This document shows, one piece after another, positions 1 to 11,869 of a stretch of DNA of 64,000 bases. How positions within the stretch are numbered: position 1 is the first letter of the stretch; every line of letters begins with the position of its first letter. Source of the DNA: Prauserella flavalba (GTDB lineage: Bacteria > Actinomycetota > Actinomycetes > Mycobacteriales > Pseudonocardiaceae); the NCBI RefSeq assembly GCF_003202235.1, contig NZ_MASU01000013.1, positions 310,001 to 374,000 on the forward strand, read 5' to 3'. Under the pieces are notes generated by a model, which saw only the letters and a list, made by a program, of their open reading frames with translations, was not told where the DNA came from and ran no database searches. The position numbers were made by a program, and so were the translations under genes.

Positions 1-20
1 ACAAGCAGGAGGTGTGAACG

Positions 21-1109
21 GTGCGGGTACTGGCCGCGATGAGCGGGGGAGTCGATTCGGCGGTGGCCGCCGCACGGGCCGTCGAGGCGGGACACGACGT
101 GGTGGGCGTGCACCTCGCCCTGTCGGCGAAGCCCGGAACGCTGCGCACCGGATCGCGGGGCTGCTGCACGATCGAGGACGCGCACGACGCGCGCCGCGCC
201 GCCGACATCCTCGGGATCCCGTTCTACGTCTGGGACTTCGCAGAGCGGTTCACCGAGGAGGTCGTGGAGACCTTCGTCGGTGAGTACGCGGCCGGGCGCA
301 CGCCCAACCCGTGCGTCACGTGCAACGAGAAGATCAAGTTCGAGGCGCTGCTCGACAAGGCGATGGCGCTCGGCTTCGACGCCGTGTGCACCGGTCACTA
401 CGCGCGCCTGTCCGTTGTGGACGACGTGCCGCAGCTGCGGCGCAGCGCCGACGAGGGCAAGGACCAGTCGTACGTGCTCGCGTCGCTCACACCCGAGCAG
501 CTGCGGCACGCGATGTTCCCGCTGGGCGGCTCCCGCAAGCCCGACGTGCGCGCCGAGGCGGCCGAGCGGGGCCTGTCCGTGGCGCAGAAGCCCGACAGCC
601 ACGACATCTGCTTCATCCCCGACGGCGACACCAGGAAGTTCCTCGAGTCCCGGCTCGGCGAGCGGCCCGGCGACCTGGTGGACGCCGAGACCGGGGCCGT
701 GCTGGGCAGGCACACGGGTGTGCACGGGTTCACCATCGGCCAGCGCAAGGGGCTCGGCATCGACGCACCCGCCCCTGACGGCAGGCCCCGCTACGTGCTC
801 GCGCTGGAACCCGTCTCGGGCACCGTGAAGGTCGGCTCGTCGCGCGACCTCGGCGTCGAGCGGATCGAGGCCGACCGCCCCGTCTGGCCGGGCGCGCCGC
901 TCGAAGGCCCCACCGAATGCGTGGTGCAGGTACGCGCGCACGGCGGCACGGCGCCCGCGGTCGCCGAGGCCGTCGAGGGTGGCGTGAGCATCAGGCTGCG
1001 CGAGCCGCTGCACGGTGTCGCGCCGGGACAGGTCGCCGTGCTCTACCGGACCGATGCCGCCGCTGGCGACCTCGTGCTCGGGAGTGCGAAGATCGCGTCC
1101 ACGGCGTAA
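21..1109 (+). CDS. mnmA: tRNA 2-thiouridylase MnmA (TrmU)
   Basis: Cytosolic ATP-dependent enzyme that puts sulfur on U34 of tRNAs for Lys, Glu and Gln, taking persulfide sulfur from a cysteine desulfurase relay. The 362-residue product is normal length. The PP-loop SGGVDS is at residues 8-13. The first catalytic Cys is Cys98 in NPCVTCNEK, and the partner Cys is about residue 198 in HDICFI; both are intact. The GTG start has AGGAGG at 7-12, eight bases upstream. A frame reading KQEV-stop ends at 15-17 and may be the tail of the usual upstream gene (often a cysteine desulfurase), but too little is present to say. The acyl-CoA ligase follows 29 bases later. Confidence 0.95.
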   Translation: MRVLAAMSGGVDSAVAAARAVEAGHDVVGVHLALSAKPGTLRTGSRGCCTIEDAHDARRAADILGIPFYVWDFAERFTEEVVETFVGEYAAGRTPNPCVTCNEKIKFEALLDKAMALGFDAVCTGHYARLSVVDDVPQLRRSADEGKDQSYVLASLTPEQLRHAMFPLGGSRKPDVRAEAAERGLSVAQKPDSHDICFIPDGDTRKFLESRLGERPGDLVDAETGAVLGRHTGVHGFTIGQRKGLGIDAPAPDGRPRYVLALEPVSGTVKVGSSRDLGVERIEADRPVWPGAPLEGPTECVVQVRAHGGTAPAVAEAVEGGVSIRLREPLHGVAPGQVAVLYRTDAAAGDLVLGSAKIASTA

Positions 1110-1138
1110 CGACCCTCGGACGCCGCGGGAGGTTCTCC

Positions 1139-2653
1139 ATGACGAGCACGGTCAGGTCCAGCACGGTCTCCGACGTCCTTCGCCGCAGCGCCGCGCGCGT
1201 GCCGGGCCGGGTCGCGCTGCGGTTCGCCGACCGGCAGTGGACCTACGCCGAACTGGACGCGGCGGTCACGCGCGCGGCCGCGCACCTGCTGTCGCTGGGC
1301 CTGGGCAAGGGTGACCGGGTGGCCGCCTACGGCAAGAACTCCGACGCCTACCTGATCGGCTTCCTCGCGTGCGCCAGGGCCGGGCTCGTGCACGTCCCGG
1401 TGAACTACAACCTCGCCGGAGCCGAGCTGGCGTACCTGCTGGAGCAGTCGGGCAGCACCGTCGTGCTCACCGACCCCGCGCTGCGGGAGGACCTCGACGC
1501 GCTCGCGGCGCCCCTCAAGCACGTGCTGCCGCTGCGCGACGCCGAGGGCTCGCTGCTCGCCGCCGCCCGCACGGGCGAGGTCCCCGAACTCGACGCCGAG
1601 GTGGACGAGGGTGACCTCGTGCAGCTGCTCTACACCTCCGGCACCACGTCACGGCCCAAGGGCGCGATGATGACCCACCGCGCGCTGCTGCACGAGTACC
1701 TGTCGTGCGTGGTCAACCTCGACCTCACCGAGAACGACCACCCGCTGCACGTGATGCCGCTGTACCACTCGGCGCAGATGCACGTGTTCCTCGTGCCGTG
1801 GCTGATGGTCGGCGCCACCAACACGCTGCTGGAGGTGCCCGACCCCGCCGAGATCCTGCGCAGGCTGGCCGCCGACCGGCACCGCGCGTTCTTCGCCGCG
1901 CCGACGCTGTGGGTGGCGCTCGCGAACAACCCCGAGTTCGGCGACTTCGACCTCTCGGCGCTGCGCAAGGCCTACTACGGCGCGTCGATCATGCCGGGCC
2001 CGGTGCTGGAGCGGCTGCGGCAGGCGATGCCCGAGCTGGGCTTCTACAACTGCTTCGGCCAGTCGGAGATCGGCCCGCTCGCCACGGTGCTGCGGCCGGA
2101 GGAGCACGCGGCCCGGCCCGACTCCGCGGGCCGCGCGGTGCTGTTCGTGGAGCTGCGCGTGGTGGACTCCGAGGGCAACGACGTCGCGCCGGGGGAGCTG
2201 GGTGAGGTCGTCTACCGCTCGCCGCAGCTGTGTCTCGGCTACTGGGACAAGCCCGAGGAGACCGAGGAGGCGTTCCAGGGCGGCTGGTTCCACTCCGGCG
2301 ACCTCGTGCGCATCGACGAGGAGGGTTACATCTTCGTCGTCGACCGCCTCAAGGACGTGATCAACACCGGCGGCGTGATGGTCGCCTCGCGCGAGGTCGA
2401 GGACGCGCTGTACACGCACCCGGCCGTCGCCGAGGTCGCCGTGGTGGGTCTGCCCGACGAGAAGTGGATCGAGGCCATCACCGCGGTCGTGGTGCGCAGG
2501 GAGGACGTCGGCGCCGACGAGCTGCTGACCCACGTGAAGGGCACGCTCTCGGCGTTCAAGGTCCCCAAGGCCGTGCACTTCGTCGACGACCTGCCGCGCA
2601 ACGCCTCCGGCAAGATCCTCAAGCGGGAACTGCGCGACCGCTTCGCAGACTGA
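1139..2653 (+). CDS. Fatty-acyl-CoA synthetase (ANL superfamily, FadD-like)
   Basis: AMP-forming ligase that activates a carboxylic acid to acyl-AMP and then an acyl-CoA. The 504-residue product carries the ATP-binding loop LLYTSGTTSRPKG (about 163-175), the A5-type motif NCFGQSE, the GWFHSGD region with the adenosine-ribose Asp, the hinge DRLKD, and a C-terminal PRNASGK with the catalytic Lys near 492. All key residues are present, so it should be active; a medium or long fatty acid is the likely but unproven substrate. The ATG at 1139 is preferred over longer frames because GGGAGG sits just upstream. It follows mnmA at short distance and ends at a palindrome shared with the convergent gene. 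Confidence 0.88.
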   Translation: MTSTVRSSTVSDVLRRSAARVPGRVALRFADRQWTYAELDAAVTRAAAHLLSLGLGKGDRVAAYGKNSDAYLIGFLACARAGLVHVPVNYNLAGAELAYLLEQSGSTVVLTDPALREDLDALAAPLKHVLPLRDAEGSLLAAARTGEVPELDAEVDEGDLVQLLYTSGTTSRPKGAMMTHRALLHEYLSCVVNLDLTENDHPLHVMPLYHSAQMHVFLVPWLMVGATNTLLEVPDPAEILRRLAADRHRAFFAAPTLWVALANNPEFGDFDLSALRKAYYGASIMPGPVLERLRQAMPELGFYNCFGQSEIGPLATVLRPEEHAARPDSAGRAVLFVELRVVDSEGNDVAPGELGEVVYRSPQLCLGYWDKPEETEEAFQGGWFHSGDLVRIDEEGYIFVVDRLKDVINTGGVMVASREVEDALYTHPAVAEVAVVGLPDEKWIEAITAVVVRREDVGADELLTHVKGTLSAFKVPKAVHFVDDLPRNASGKILKRELRDRFAD

Positions 2654-2673
2654 CCCTGCCCGCCCACCCGACT

Positions 2674-2726
2674 GCAGTGAAGGCCACCTTCACTGCGTTC
2701 AACGCAGTGAAGGTGGCCTTCACTGC
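2674..2726. repeat. Nested palindrome, copy 1 (perfect 53-bp dyad)
   Basis: Arm 1 (2674-2696) is GCAGTGAAGG, a 3-base centre, then CCTTCACTGC, itself a 10-bp palindrome. Arm 2 (2704-2726) is its exact reverse complement. The joining GTTCAAC is also palindromic, so the whole 53 bp is a perfect dyad around position 2700. It lies between convergent genes and probably serves as a two-way transcription stop. Related copies are at 15397, 17637, 41315, 41422 and 60658. Confidence 0.9.
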
Positions 2727-2743
2727 GGCTGGGGTGGCGGTGC

Positions 2744-3784
2744 TCAGGGAAGGGTGTAGTGGCGGACGCCGTCGAGGTCGGTTGCCGCGAGCTTTCCCTG
2801 GTACACCAGCAGGTCCAGGTGCGCGCCGGTCTCCAGCACCGCGAGCATCTGGTTGAACGGGTCCAGCTCGGTCAGCACCCGCTCGCGCCGGGTCCACGTC
2901 AGCTTGAGCGCCGACTCGTACGCCGTCTGGGCTCCGCTCGCGACGGTCTCACCGGTCTCGGCGAGCCGATGGTCGTGGTGGGCGAGCAGCTCGTCCACCC
3001 GCGCGTGCACGCTCGGCGACACGGGGCCGTGCGCGGGGAGCATGCGCATGTCCGGAAGCTCCCTCACCACGCGCAGGGAACCGAGGTAGTCGCGCAGCGG
3101 GAGCTCGGCCGGCGCGGGCTGGAAGCCGATCGACGGCGTGATGTGCGGCAGCACGTGGTCGCCCGAGAACATCAGCCCGGCCGCGCCGTCGGTGAACACG
3201 ACGTGTCCCGCCGTGTGGCCGGGGGTGTGCACGATGTCGAGCTCGCGGCCGGGCAGCACGGTGCGCCTGCCCGGCGTGAGCCACTCGTCCGGCGCCTCCC
3301 AGAACGTGCTCTCGGTGCGCTGTCGTTCCTTGAACGCCTTGGCCAGTTCGTCGACCACCGAATCGGCGCCCGCCCGCCGCAGCAGCCGCACCTGCGCCTT
3401 GATCGGCTGGGCCTCCGGATCCGAGGTGATCCGCAGCGACGGCTCCTCCAGCAGGCCCAGCGCGATCTTGCTGCCGAACTTGCGGCGCAGCGCCACGGCG
3501 AGCGTGTAGTGGTCGCGGTGGACGTGCGTCACCAGGAACTGGCCGACGTCACCGAGCCCGGCGCCCAGCCCCTTGAGTCCCGCCTCCAGCTGCTCGTGTG
3601 CCGCGTCGAGCGCCCAGCCGGAGTCGATGAGCACGAGCGAGTCGCCGTGGACGAGCACGTAGACGTTCACCGCCCGCAGCGCGTCGTTCGGCAGTGGCAG
3701 CGGAATCCGGTAGACGCCTGGCGAGACCGTGTAGACCCCCGGCTCGGTCCAGTGCCTGCTGTTGTCGTCCTCGAGCGGTTCCAC
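2744..3784 (-). CDS. Metallo-beta-lactamase-fold hydrolase
   Basis: MBL-fold protein with the metal-binding THVHRDHY motif (HxHxDH), a downstream GHTAGHVVF, and FSGDHVLP, which supplies the bridging Asp. The fold and metal site are clear but the substrate is not. The layout with a helical C-terminal tail resembles glyoxalase II-like and arylsulfatase/acyl-hydrolase MBL proteins, and the neighbouring VOC gene makes a thioester or detoxification role possible. Two GTG starts are open: 3796 has AGGA only two bases away, while 3784 has GAGG six bases upstream and is preferred. It is the last gene of a reverse-strand run with the ArsR and VOC genes, about 100 bases after the VOC stop. Confidence 0.8.
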   Translation of the reverse strand: MEPLEDDNSRHWTEPGVYTVSPGVYRIPLPLPNDALRAVNVYVLVHGDSLVLIDSGWALDAAHEQLEAGLKGLGAGLGDVGQFLVTHVHRDHYTLAVALRRKFGSKIALGLLEEPSLRITSDPEAQPIKAQVRLLRRAGADSVVDELAKAFKERQRTESTFWEAPDEWLTPGRRTVLPGRELDIVHTPGHTAGHVVFTDGAAGLMFSGDHVLPHITPSIGFQPAPAELPLRDYLGSLRVVRELPDMRMLPAHGPVSPSVHARVDELLAHHDHRLAETGETVASGAQTAYESALKLTWTRRERVLTELDPFNQMLAVLETGAHLDLLVYQGKLAATDLDGVRHYTLP

Positions 3785-3880
3785 GTGCGACCTCACTGTC
3801 CTGAAGAGTCCGAACCTCGATCAGAACAGCAGCGTCGCACGGGAGCCAGCCACCTGAGACACACCTCACCAAGCGGCCGC

Positions 3881-4270
3881 TTACTTCAGCGTGGCGAGCT
3901 GGATCAGGTTGCCGCAGGTGTCGTCGAGGACGGCGGTGACCACGGGCCCCAGGTCGGTCGCCTCCTGGGTGAACTGGACGCCGAGCCCCTTGAGCCGCTC
4001 CACCTCGGCGTACACGTCGTCGACGGCGAACTGGGTGAACGGGATGCCGTCGGCGACGAGTGCCTTCTTGAACGGGCCCGCCGCCGGGTGGCCGTCCGGC
4101 TCCAGCAGCAGTTCGACGCCGTCCGGGTCGGCGGGGGAGACCACGGTGAGCCAGCGGTACTCGCCCGCCGGCACGTCCGTCTTCTTGGTGAATCCCAGCT
4201 TCTCGGTGTAGAAGGCCAGCGCCTTGGCCTGGTCGTCCACGAGCACGCTGGTGATGTTGATGCGGATCAC
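3881..4270 (-). CDS. VOC-family (glyoxalase/bleomycin-resistance-like) protein
   Basis: A 129-residue protein of the vicinal-oxygen-chelate fold. It begins IRINITSVLVDD and continues ALAFYTEKLGF, the usual first beta-alpha-beta module, and a second module includes PFTQFAVDDVYAEVERLKGLG. VOC proteins act as lyases, dioxygenases or ligand-binding proteins; nothing here fixes the substrate. The GTG start overlaps the ArsR stop codon as GTGA, so translation is probably coupled to the repressor gene and both come from one mRNA. Pairing of a small ArsR with a VOC gene is common in actinobacteria and suggests the repressor controls this protein. Confidence 0.85.
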   Translation of the reverse strand: MIRINITSVLVDDQAKALAFYTEKLGFTKKTDVPAGEYRWLTVVSPADPDGVELLLEPDGHPAAGPFKKALVADGIPFTQFAVDDVYAEVERLKGLGVQFTQEATDLGPVVTAVLDDTCGNLIQLATLK

Positions 4271-4563
4271 GGGTCGGATTCCTCTCGGTCGATGGGCCAC
4301 CGCTCGACGATCGACCGCAGCGGGCTCGTGTCGATGTGGTGGAACTTGTACCGGCCCTGGCGCCGGGTGTGCACCAGCCCGGCTTGTTCGAGCACCGCGA
4401 GGTGTTGCGAGACGGCCTGCCGTGAGGAGGCCAGCCCGTGCTTCATCGTCAGCCTGCCGCAGATCTCGAACAGCGTCTGACCGTCCTTCTCGGTCAGCTC
4501 GTCCAGGATGGTGCGTCGCGTCGCGTCGCCGAGGGCCTTGAACAGGTCGGGCGCTGCGTCCAC
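4267..4563 (-). CDS. ArsR/SmtB-family transcriptional repressor
   Basis: Small winged-helix regulator (98 residues from the GTG at 4563) with DLFKALGDATRRTIL as the N-terminal helix and the recognition helix SRQAVSQHLAVLEQAGLV, followed by the wing RRQGRYKFHHID. No metal-binding CxC pair is obvious, so the signal is probably not a metal of the classic ArsR type. A longer frame starts with TTG at 4581, but that codon lies inside a good promoter (TTGACA, 18 bp, TATAAC) and cannot be in the message. The start at 4563 sits about where transcription should begin, giving a leaderless mRNA. It is translationally coupled to the VOC gene. Confidence 0.85.
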   Translation of the reverse strand: MDAAPDLFKALGDATRRTILDELTEKDGQTLFEICGRLTMKHGLASSRQAVSQHLAVLEQAGLVHTRRQGRYKFHHIDTSPLRSIVERWPIDREESDP

Positions 4564-4570
4564 ACCCACG

Positions 4571-4600
4571 GTTATAGGCAAGTCGCCGCTTGCCTGTCAA
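4571..4600 (-). promoter_or_regulatory. Promoter and inverted-repeat operator of the arsR-VOC operon
   Basis: On the reverse strand, TTGACA (4600-4595) and TATAAC (4576-4571) are separated by 18 bp. The spacer is filled by a perfect inverted repeat, AGGCAAG (4576-4582) and CTTGCCT (4589-4595) with a 6-bp centre. A repressor bound there would block RNA polymerase directly. Self-control by the adjacent ArsR protein is the simplest reading. Confidence 0.75.
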
Positions 4601-4616
4601 GGATGACCAGGCTTTT

Positions 4617-5450
4617 TCAGTCGCTGCCACTCTCGTTGATGAGGCGCTCCAGCTCGCGGCGCAACAGCCCGAGGCGCGCGTCGGCCAGCAGCGGGATCTC
4701 CCGGCGGCGCCTGCGCACCGCCGAGGTGTCGATGTCCACCACCAGGAGCGACTCCTCCCAGTTCGGCGCCGTCGCCACCGCCGAGCCCCACGGGTCGAGC
4801 ACCCGCGAGCCACCCCAGAACCGCACCCCGGCCTCGTCGCCGACGCGGTTGACGAACACCACCCAGCACTGCTGCATGCGCGCGGTGAACGTGAGCAGGT
4901 CGTGCCAGTACTCGGCCGGGTCGAACGAGCCGCCCGTGAGCTTCGCGGCGCTGTTGGTGGGCACGATCAGCAGCTCCGCGCCGTCCTGCGCGGCGAGCCA
5001 CGGCAGCATCGGCTGCCACGCGTCGTTGCAGATGAGCGTCGCGAACCGGCCGTGCCGCGTCTCGAACGCGCGCATGTGCTGGCCTGGGCTGGCGTGCTTG
5101 CGTTCCTCCCAGATGAGGTAGTTCGGCAGGTACAGCTTGCGGTGGTTGTGCACCAGCTGACCGTTCGACAGGTACAGCGCGGAGTTGTGCCTGCGGATCC
5201 GGCCGTCCTCCAGCAAGCCGATCACCACGTCGGGCCCGTGTCGTGACAAATCGGCGAGACGCGAGTCGTCGGGCCACAGCGAGATGTCGTCGGCGAGCTG
5301 GCCGAGTGCGTAGCCCGTGAGGCTGAGCTCGGGAAAGACCACCAGGTCGGCGTGCTGCGCTGCCGCGTCCTTGATGATCCGTTCGGTATCGGCGAGGTTC
5401 CCGTCAACGTCGCCGAGCCGGCAGTCGGTCTGCGCGAGTGCCACTCTCAT
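4617..5450 (-). CDS. Nitrilase-superfamily carbon-nitrogen hydrolase
   Basis: A 277-residue cytosolic amidase-type enzyme. The Glu-Lys-Cys triad is visible: Glu in VFPELSLTGY, Lys in HRKLYLPNY and Cys in TLICNDAW. The family cleaves carbon-nitrogen bonds in amides or nitriles. The protein also resembles the glutaminase-like N-terminal region of some NAD synthetases, but no synthetase domain is attached. The substrate cannot be assigned. The ATG at 5450 has an almost ideal AAAGGAGGTGA ribosome site just upstream, which rules out the much longer upstream frame. It is divergent from the MetE-like gene, with 57 bases between starts. Confidence 0.85.
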   Translation of the reverse strand: MRVALAQTDCRLGDVDGNLADTERIIKDAAAQHADLVVFPELSLTGYALGQLADDISLWPDDSRLADLSRHGPDVVIGLLEDGRIRRHNSALYLSNGQLVHNHRKLYLPNYLIWEERKHASPGQHMRAFETRHGRFATLICNDAWQPMLPWLAAQDGAELLIVPTNSAAKLTGGSFDPAEYWHDLLTFTARMQQCWVVFVNRVGDEAGVRFWGGSRVLDPWGSAVATAPNWEESLLVVDIDTSAVRRRRREIPLLADARLGLLRRELERLINESGSD

Positions 5451-5507
5451 GCGTCTCACCTCCTTTGTTCGCAGGGGTTTCGATACGAAGAAGGTACCTG
5501 GAGAACA

Positions 5508-6554
5508 ATGTCGGGCGTGACCGAGCAAGCATGGCCCCACGGCGTCGGAACGGGCATCGGCTCCATGCCGGGAACCGACGCGGCCGAAGCCGCCACGATC
5601 GTCTTCGGCGAGTTGCCCGAGTTCCCTCACCTGCCCGAACTTCCGGACCGGGGGCTCGGCGCGGATCTCGTCGGCCGCACCGCGGGACTGCTCGTCGACC
5701 TCGCCGTCGAGGTGGTGCCGAGCGGCTACCGCGTCACCGCCAGGCCGGGTGCGCACCACCGGCGCGCCGTGGACCTGCTCCGGTGGGACGTCGACGCGTT
5801 CTCCGACGCCGCCGACCGCGCGGGCGCGCGCCCCGCCGTGGTGAAAACGCAGGTCGCGGGACCGTGGAGCCTCTCGGCGGGGGTCGAGCTGGCGCGCGGG
5901 CACCGGGTGCTGACCGACCGCGGCGCCACGCGCGACTTCGCCGAATCGCTGCTGGAGGGCCTCTCCGGGCACGTCGCCGAGCTGACGCAGCGGACGGGCG
6001 CGGGCGTGGTGGTGCAGCTCGACGAGCCGTCGCTGCCGACGGTGCTCGCCGGCGCGCTGCCCACCCCATCGGGTTACGGCACCGTGGACGCGGTGCCCGA
6101 GCCGGAGGCACGCGAGCTGCTCGCGACCGTGGTGGCCGGCGTCGAGAAGCTCACCGGCAACCCCGTGATCGTGCACTGCTGCGCGTCGCGCCCGCCCGTG
6201 GCGCTGCTGCGCGCGGCGGGGGCCGGTGCGCTCGCGATCGACGCGACGCTGCTCGACGGTGCGCCCGGTTCGCTGCTCGACGAGCTCGGGGAGGCGTGGG
6301 ACGCGGGCACCGAGCTGCTGCTCGGCCTCGTGCCGGCGGAGGCACCCGCCGTGCCGCCGGGCCTGCGCGACGTGGCGGGTCCCGCGCTGCGGCTGGTCGA
6401 CCGGCTCGGGTTCAACCGATCGATACTCGCCGAGCGCGCCGTGCCGACGCCGACGTGCGGGCTGGCCGGAGCCCGGGGCGAGTGGGTGCGCCGCGCCCTG
6501 TCGCTCACCCGCGATCTGGGCAAAGCGTTCATCGAGCCGCCCGAGGGCTGGTAG
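5508..6554 (+). CDS. MetE-like (cobalamin-independent methionine synthase family) protein
   Basis: A 348-residue protein matching only the C-terminal catalytic barrel of MetE, which in full-length enzymes moves a methyl group to homocysteine. It opens with TGIGSMPG, has VVKTQVAGPWSL and VVVQLDEPSLP, and carries zinc-ligand candidates in IVHCCA (His-x-Cys) and a late Cys in PTCGLAG. No N-terminal folate-binding half is present, as in archaeal MetE and actinobacterial 'vitamin B12-independent methionine synthase family' proteins. Its methyl donor and real product are therefore uncertain. ATG at 5508 has GGAG five bases upstream. The next gene starts 10 bases after its stop. Confidence 0.82.
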   Translation: MSGVTEQAWPHGVGTGIGSMPGTDAAEAATIVFGELPEFPHLPELPDRGLGADLVGRTAGLLVDLAVEVVPSGYRVTARPGAHHRRAVDLLRWDVDAFSDAADRAGARPAVVKTQVAGPWSLSAGVELARGHRVLTDRGATRDFAESLLEGLSGHVAELTQRTGAGVVVQLDEPSLPTVLAGALPTPSGYGTVDAVPEPEARELLATVVAGVEKLTGNPVIVHCCASRPPVALLRAAGAGALAIDATLLDGAPGSLLDELGEAWDAGTELLLGLVPAEAPAVPPGLRDVAGPALRLVDRLGFNRSILAERAVPTPTCGLAGARGEWVRRALSLTRDLGKAFIEPPEGW

Positions 6555-6564
6555 GACTGCACAG

Positions 6565-9942
<3,378 letters not shown>

Positions 9943-9947
9943 GCCGC

Positions 9948-9966
9948 ATACACCACGCGTGTGTAT
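9948..9966. promoter_or_regulatory. Inverted repeat upstream of vapBC (probable autoregulatory operator)
   Basis: ATACAC and GTGTAT flank a 7-bp centre, and a further GTGTAT half site follows at 9972-9977, overlapping the vapB start. Antitoxins of the VapB type usually bind such sites together with the toxin to repress their own operon. Confidence 0.55.
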
Positions 9967-9975
9967 CCTACGTGT

Positions 9976-10197
9976 ATGAGCCGGACGAACATAGACATCG
10001 ACGATGAGCTGGTCGCCGAGGTGATGCGCCGGTACGGCTTGGACACCAAACGGGAAGCCGTGGACTTCGCTCTGCGCAAGGTGAGTCCGACGATCACGCC
10101 TGAGGACATCGAGTCGTTGCGGGGCATCGGCTGGGAAGGTGACCTCGAGGAGATGCGCCGCGGCACCGATCCGGAGCACAAGTGGCAGTCCACCTGA
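9976..10197 (+). CDS. vapB: VapB-family antitoxin
   Basis: A 73-residue antitoxin. The N-terminal half, [20 protein letters not shown], is a ribbon-helix-helix DNA-binding unit of the VapB (DUF2191-like) type; the acidic C-terminal part, ending in DPEHKWQST, should wrap the toxin. It should neutralise VapC and repress the operon. The ATG at 9976 is preferred over the GTG at 9961, which lies in the presumed operator. It overlaps vapC by 16 bases, as expected for a coupled toxin-antitoxin pair. Confidence 0.88.
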   Translation: MSRTNIDIDDELVAEVMRRYGLDTKREAVDFALRKVSPTITPEDIESLRGIGWEGDLEEMRRGTDPEHKWQST

Positions 10198-10595
10198 TCG
10201 ACGCAGGTGTGTGGATCGACTGGATGCGCGACCGGGACAGCAAGGCGACGGCACGCTTGGCCGAGCTCAAGGAATCGCCTGCCTACCTCGCGACCACGCA
10301 GCCGGTGGTCATGGAGGTCCTGCAGGGTGTTCATTCCGCGGCTGTCGGCCGAGTCGAGCGGGTCTTCGACGGGCTCGTGCGGCTCGACGTCGACCCGCAG
10401 CTCGACTTCCATCAGGCGGCTCACCTGTACCGAGCCGTCCGCGAGTCGGGCCACACCGTGCGGTCGTCGATCGACACGCTGATCGCCGCCGTCGCCCTGC
10501 GGCGCGGCGCGGTCCTTGTTCATCGCGATCGCGACTACGACCGCATTGCCACCGTCGCTCCCAAGCTGCGCACGGAACCGCTGCTCGACAGCTGA
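10182..10595 (+). CDS. vapC: VapC PIN-domain ribonuclease toxin
   Basis: A 137-residue PIN-domain nuclease that in this family cleaves tRNA or rRNA and halts growth when unbound. The four acidic metal-binding residues are visible: Asp7 in [10 protein letters not shown], Glu45 in VVMEVLQG, Asp98 in [10 protein letters not shown] and Asp116/118 in HRDRDYDRI. The toxin therefore looks intact. The GTG at 10182 lies inside the end of vapB. It ends 10 bases before the stop of the convergent ACT gene. Confidence 0.9.
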   Translation: MAVHLIDAGVWIDWMRDRDSKATARLAELKESPAYLATTQPVVMEVLQGVHSAAVGRVERVFDGLVRLDVDPQLDFHQAAHLYRAVRESGHTVRSSIDTLIAAVALRRGAVLVHRDRDYDRIATVAPKLRTEPLLDS

Positions 10596-10605
10596 ACCCG
10601 TTGGC

Positions 10606-11259
10606 TCAGCTGTCGAGCACTACCGCGACGATCCCGGCGAGGTGGGCGAGCCGGGCGACCTCGGCGGCGCGGAACATCGGCCCGCCGGGGCGGCCCACCA
10701 GCAGCGCCCGGTCCGGCTTGCCCAGCGGTGTCGCGGCCAGCTCCGTGCCCAGCTCCTGCCAGGTCGCGGGCACCCACGACTCCTCGCCGTCCAGCACGGT
10801 CGCGCGCTCCAGGGGCAGCCACGGCATGTCCTTGATCGCCGTCTCGGGGGCCGCGCTGGACGAGGCGAGCGGCTCGACGCCGTCGTCGCTGTGCTGCACG
10901 ACCACGGACCAGCCCGCCCGGATGATCTTCGGCACGCCTTCGGCGAGCAGGTCCAGGCCCGTGGCGGGCTGCGCGGCGATCTCCTCGACGAGCTCGAGCT
11001 CGCGGTGGGTGTCCAGCACCCCGGCGTAGGGGCGCACGGCGTCGACCTCGACGCCCTCGACGCTCTCGGCCGCGGTGATCAGCGCGTCGGGCAGCCTGCC
11101 CGAGGGCAGCTCCACCACCAGGTCGTCGATGGCGATGCCGTTGCCGCGTTCGACCACGTCGACGCTGAGGATGTCGGCTCCGGCGAGGCCCAGCGCGGTG
11201 GCCACGGCCCCCAGCGTGCCCGGGCTGTCGGGGAGCTGAACCCTGATCAGGAACGACAC
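10606..11259 (-). CDS. ACT-domain amino-acid-binding protein
   Basis: A 217-residue protein starting with an ACT domain (about 1-75: FLIRVQLPDSPGTLGAVATA), which usually senses a small molecule such as an amino acid. The remainder, with GWSVVVQHSDDG and ALLVGRPGGPMFRAAEVARL, looks like a compact GAF-like sensor. No catalytic or DNA-binding part is visible. In actinobacteria this protein often sits opposite gatC, as here, but its role is not established. The GTG at 11259 has GAGAGGGG upstream on its strand. Confidence 0.75.
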   Translation of the reverse strand: MSFLIRVQLPDSPGTLGAVATALGLAGADILSVDVVERGNGIAIDDLVVELPSGRLPDALITAAESVEGVEVDAVRPYAGVLDTHRELELVEEIAAQPATGLDLLAEGVPKIIRAGWSVVVQHSDDGVEPLASSSAAPETAIKDMPWLPLERATVLDGEESWVPATWQELGTELAATPLGKPDRALLVGRPGGPMFRAAEVARLAHLAGIVAVVLDS

Positions 11260-11569
11260 CCTGGGCCCCTCTCGGTCCTCGTCCGGCCACAGGTAGTGCC
11301 GGTGCGGGTCCCGGACAGCTTCCTCACCTCATTCAAGCAGCTCACCGCAGCTTTCAGACCTGTCGTCTCCTCGGGCACTCCCTCCTTGCCGTGGAGCGCG
11401 TATGCCGGCCGATGATTGTGACAGAACGCGGACGGCGCGTGCAGCCACCGCCGGCGTGGCCACGTGCACAGTGTGCCCCGGCCGGGCGAACAACCCGGTC
11501 GAGCCCGGTCCGCCGCACGCCATAGACTGCCCGGAAGGAACACCCGAATCCCCTTCCGGAGTCACCCGC
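11260..11569. promoter_or_regulatory. Divergent intergenic region between the ACT gene and gatC
   Basis: This 310-base region holds no convincing gene. A TAGACT hexamer at 11523-11528 is a plausible -10 element for gatCAB; no clear -35 goes with it. I see no riboswitch or leader peptide. Confidence 0.4.
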
Positions 11570-11869
11570 GTGTCGAATATCTCCCGCGACGAGGTCGCGC
11601 ACCTCGCCAAATTGGCCAGGCTGGCCGTCACCGAGAAGGAGCTGGACGTCTTCGCAGGCCAGCTCGACCAGATCCTTGACGCGGTGGCCAAGGTCGGTGA
11701 GGTCGCGGCGGACGACATCCCGCCGACCTCGCACGCCGTGCCGTTGACCAACGTGTTCCGCGCCGACGAGATCCGGCCGAGCCTGAGCCAGGAGCAGGCG
11801 CTCTCCGGCGCGCCCGCGGCGGAAGAGGGCAGGTTCCGGGTACCGCGCATTCTGGGGGAGGAACAGTGA
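11570..11869 (+). CDS. gatC: Aspartyl/glutamyl-tRNA amidotransferase subunit C
   Basis: The 99-residue GatC subunit wraps around GatA and GatB in the GatCAB complex, which turns Glu-tRNA(Gln) and Asp-tRNA(Asn) into the correct Gln and Asn forms. It opens with the family signature [17 protein letters not shown] and ends with the usual FRVPRIL. The GTG at 11570 gives the standard length. The stop overlaps the gatA start as GTGA, showing coupling within the gatC-gatA-gatB operon. Confidence 0.95.
   Translation: MSNISRDEVAHLAKLARLAVTEKELDVFAGQLDQILDAVAKVGEVAADDIPPTSHAVPLTNVFRADEIRPSLSQEQALSGAPAAEEGRFRVPRILGEEQ

Noticed and set aside
4564-4581. TTG 4581 as start of the ArsR protein
   Set aside because: The codon lies within the spacer and -10 of a strong promoter on the same strand, so it would not be transcribed.
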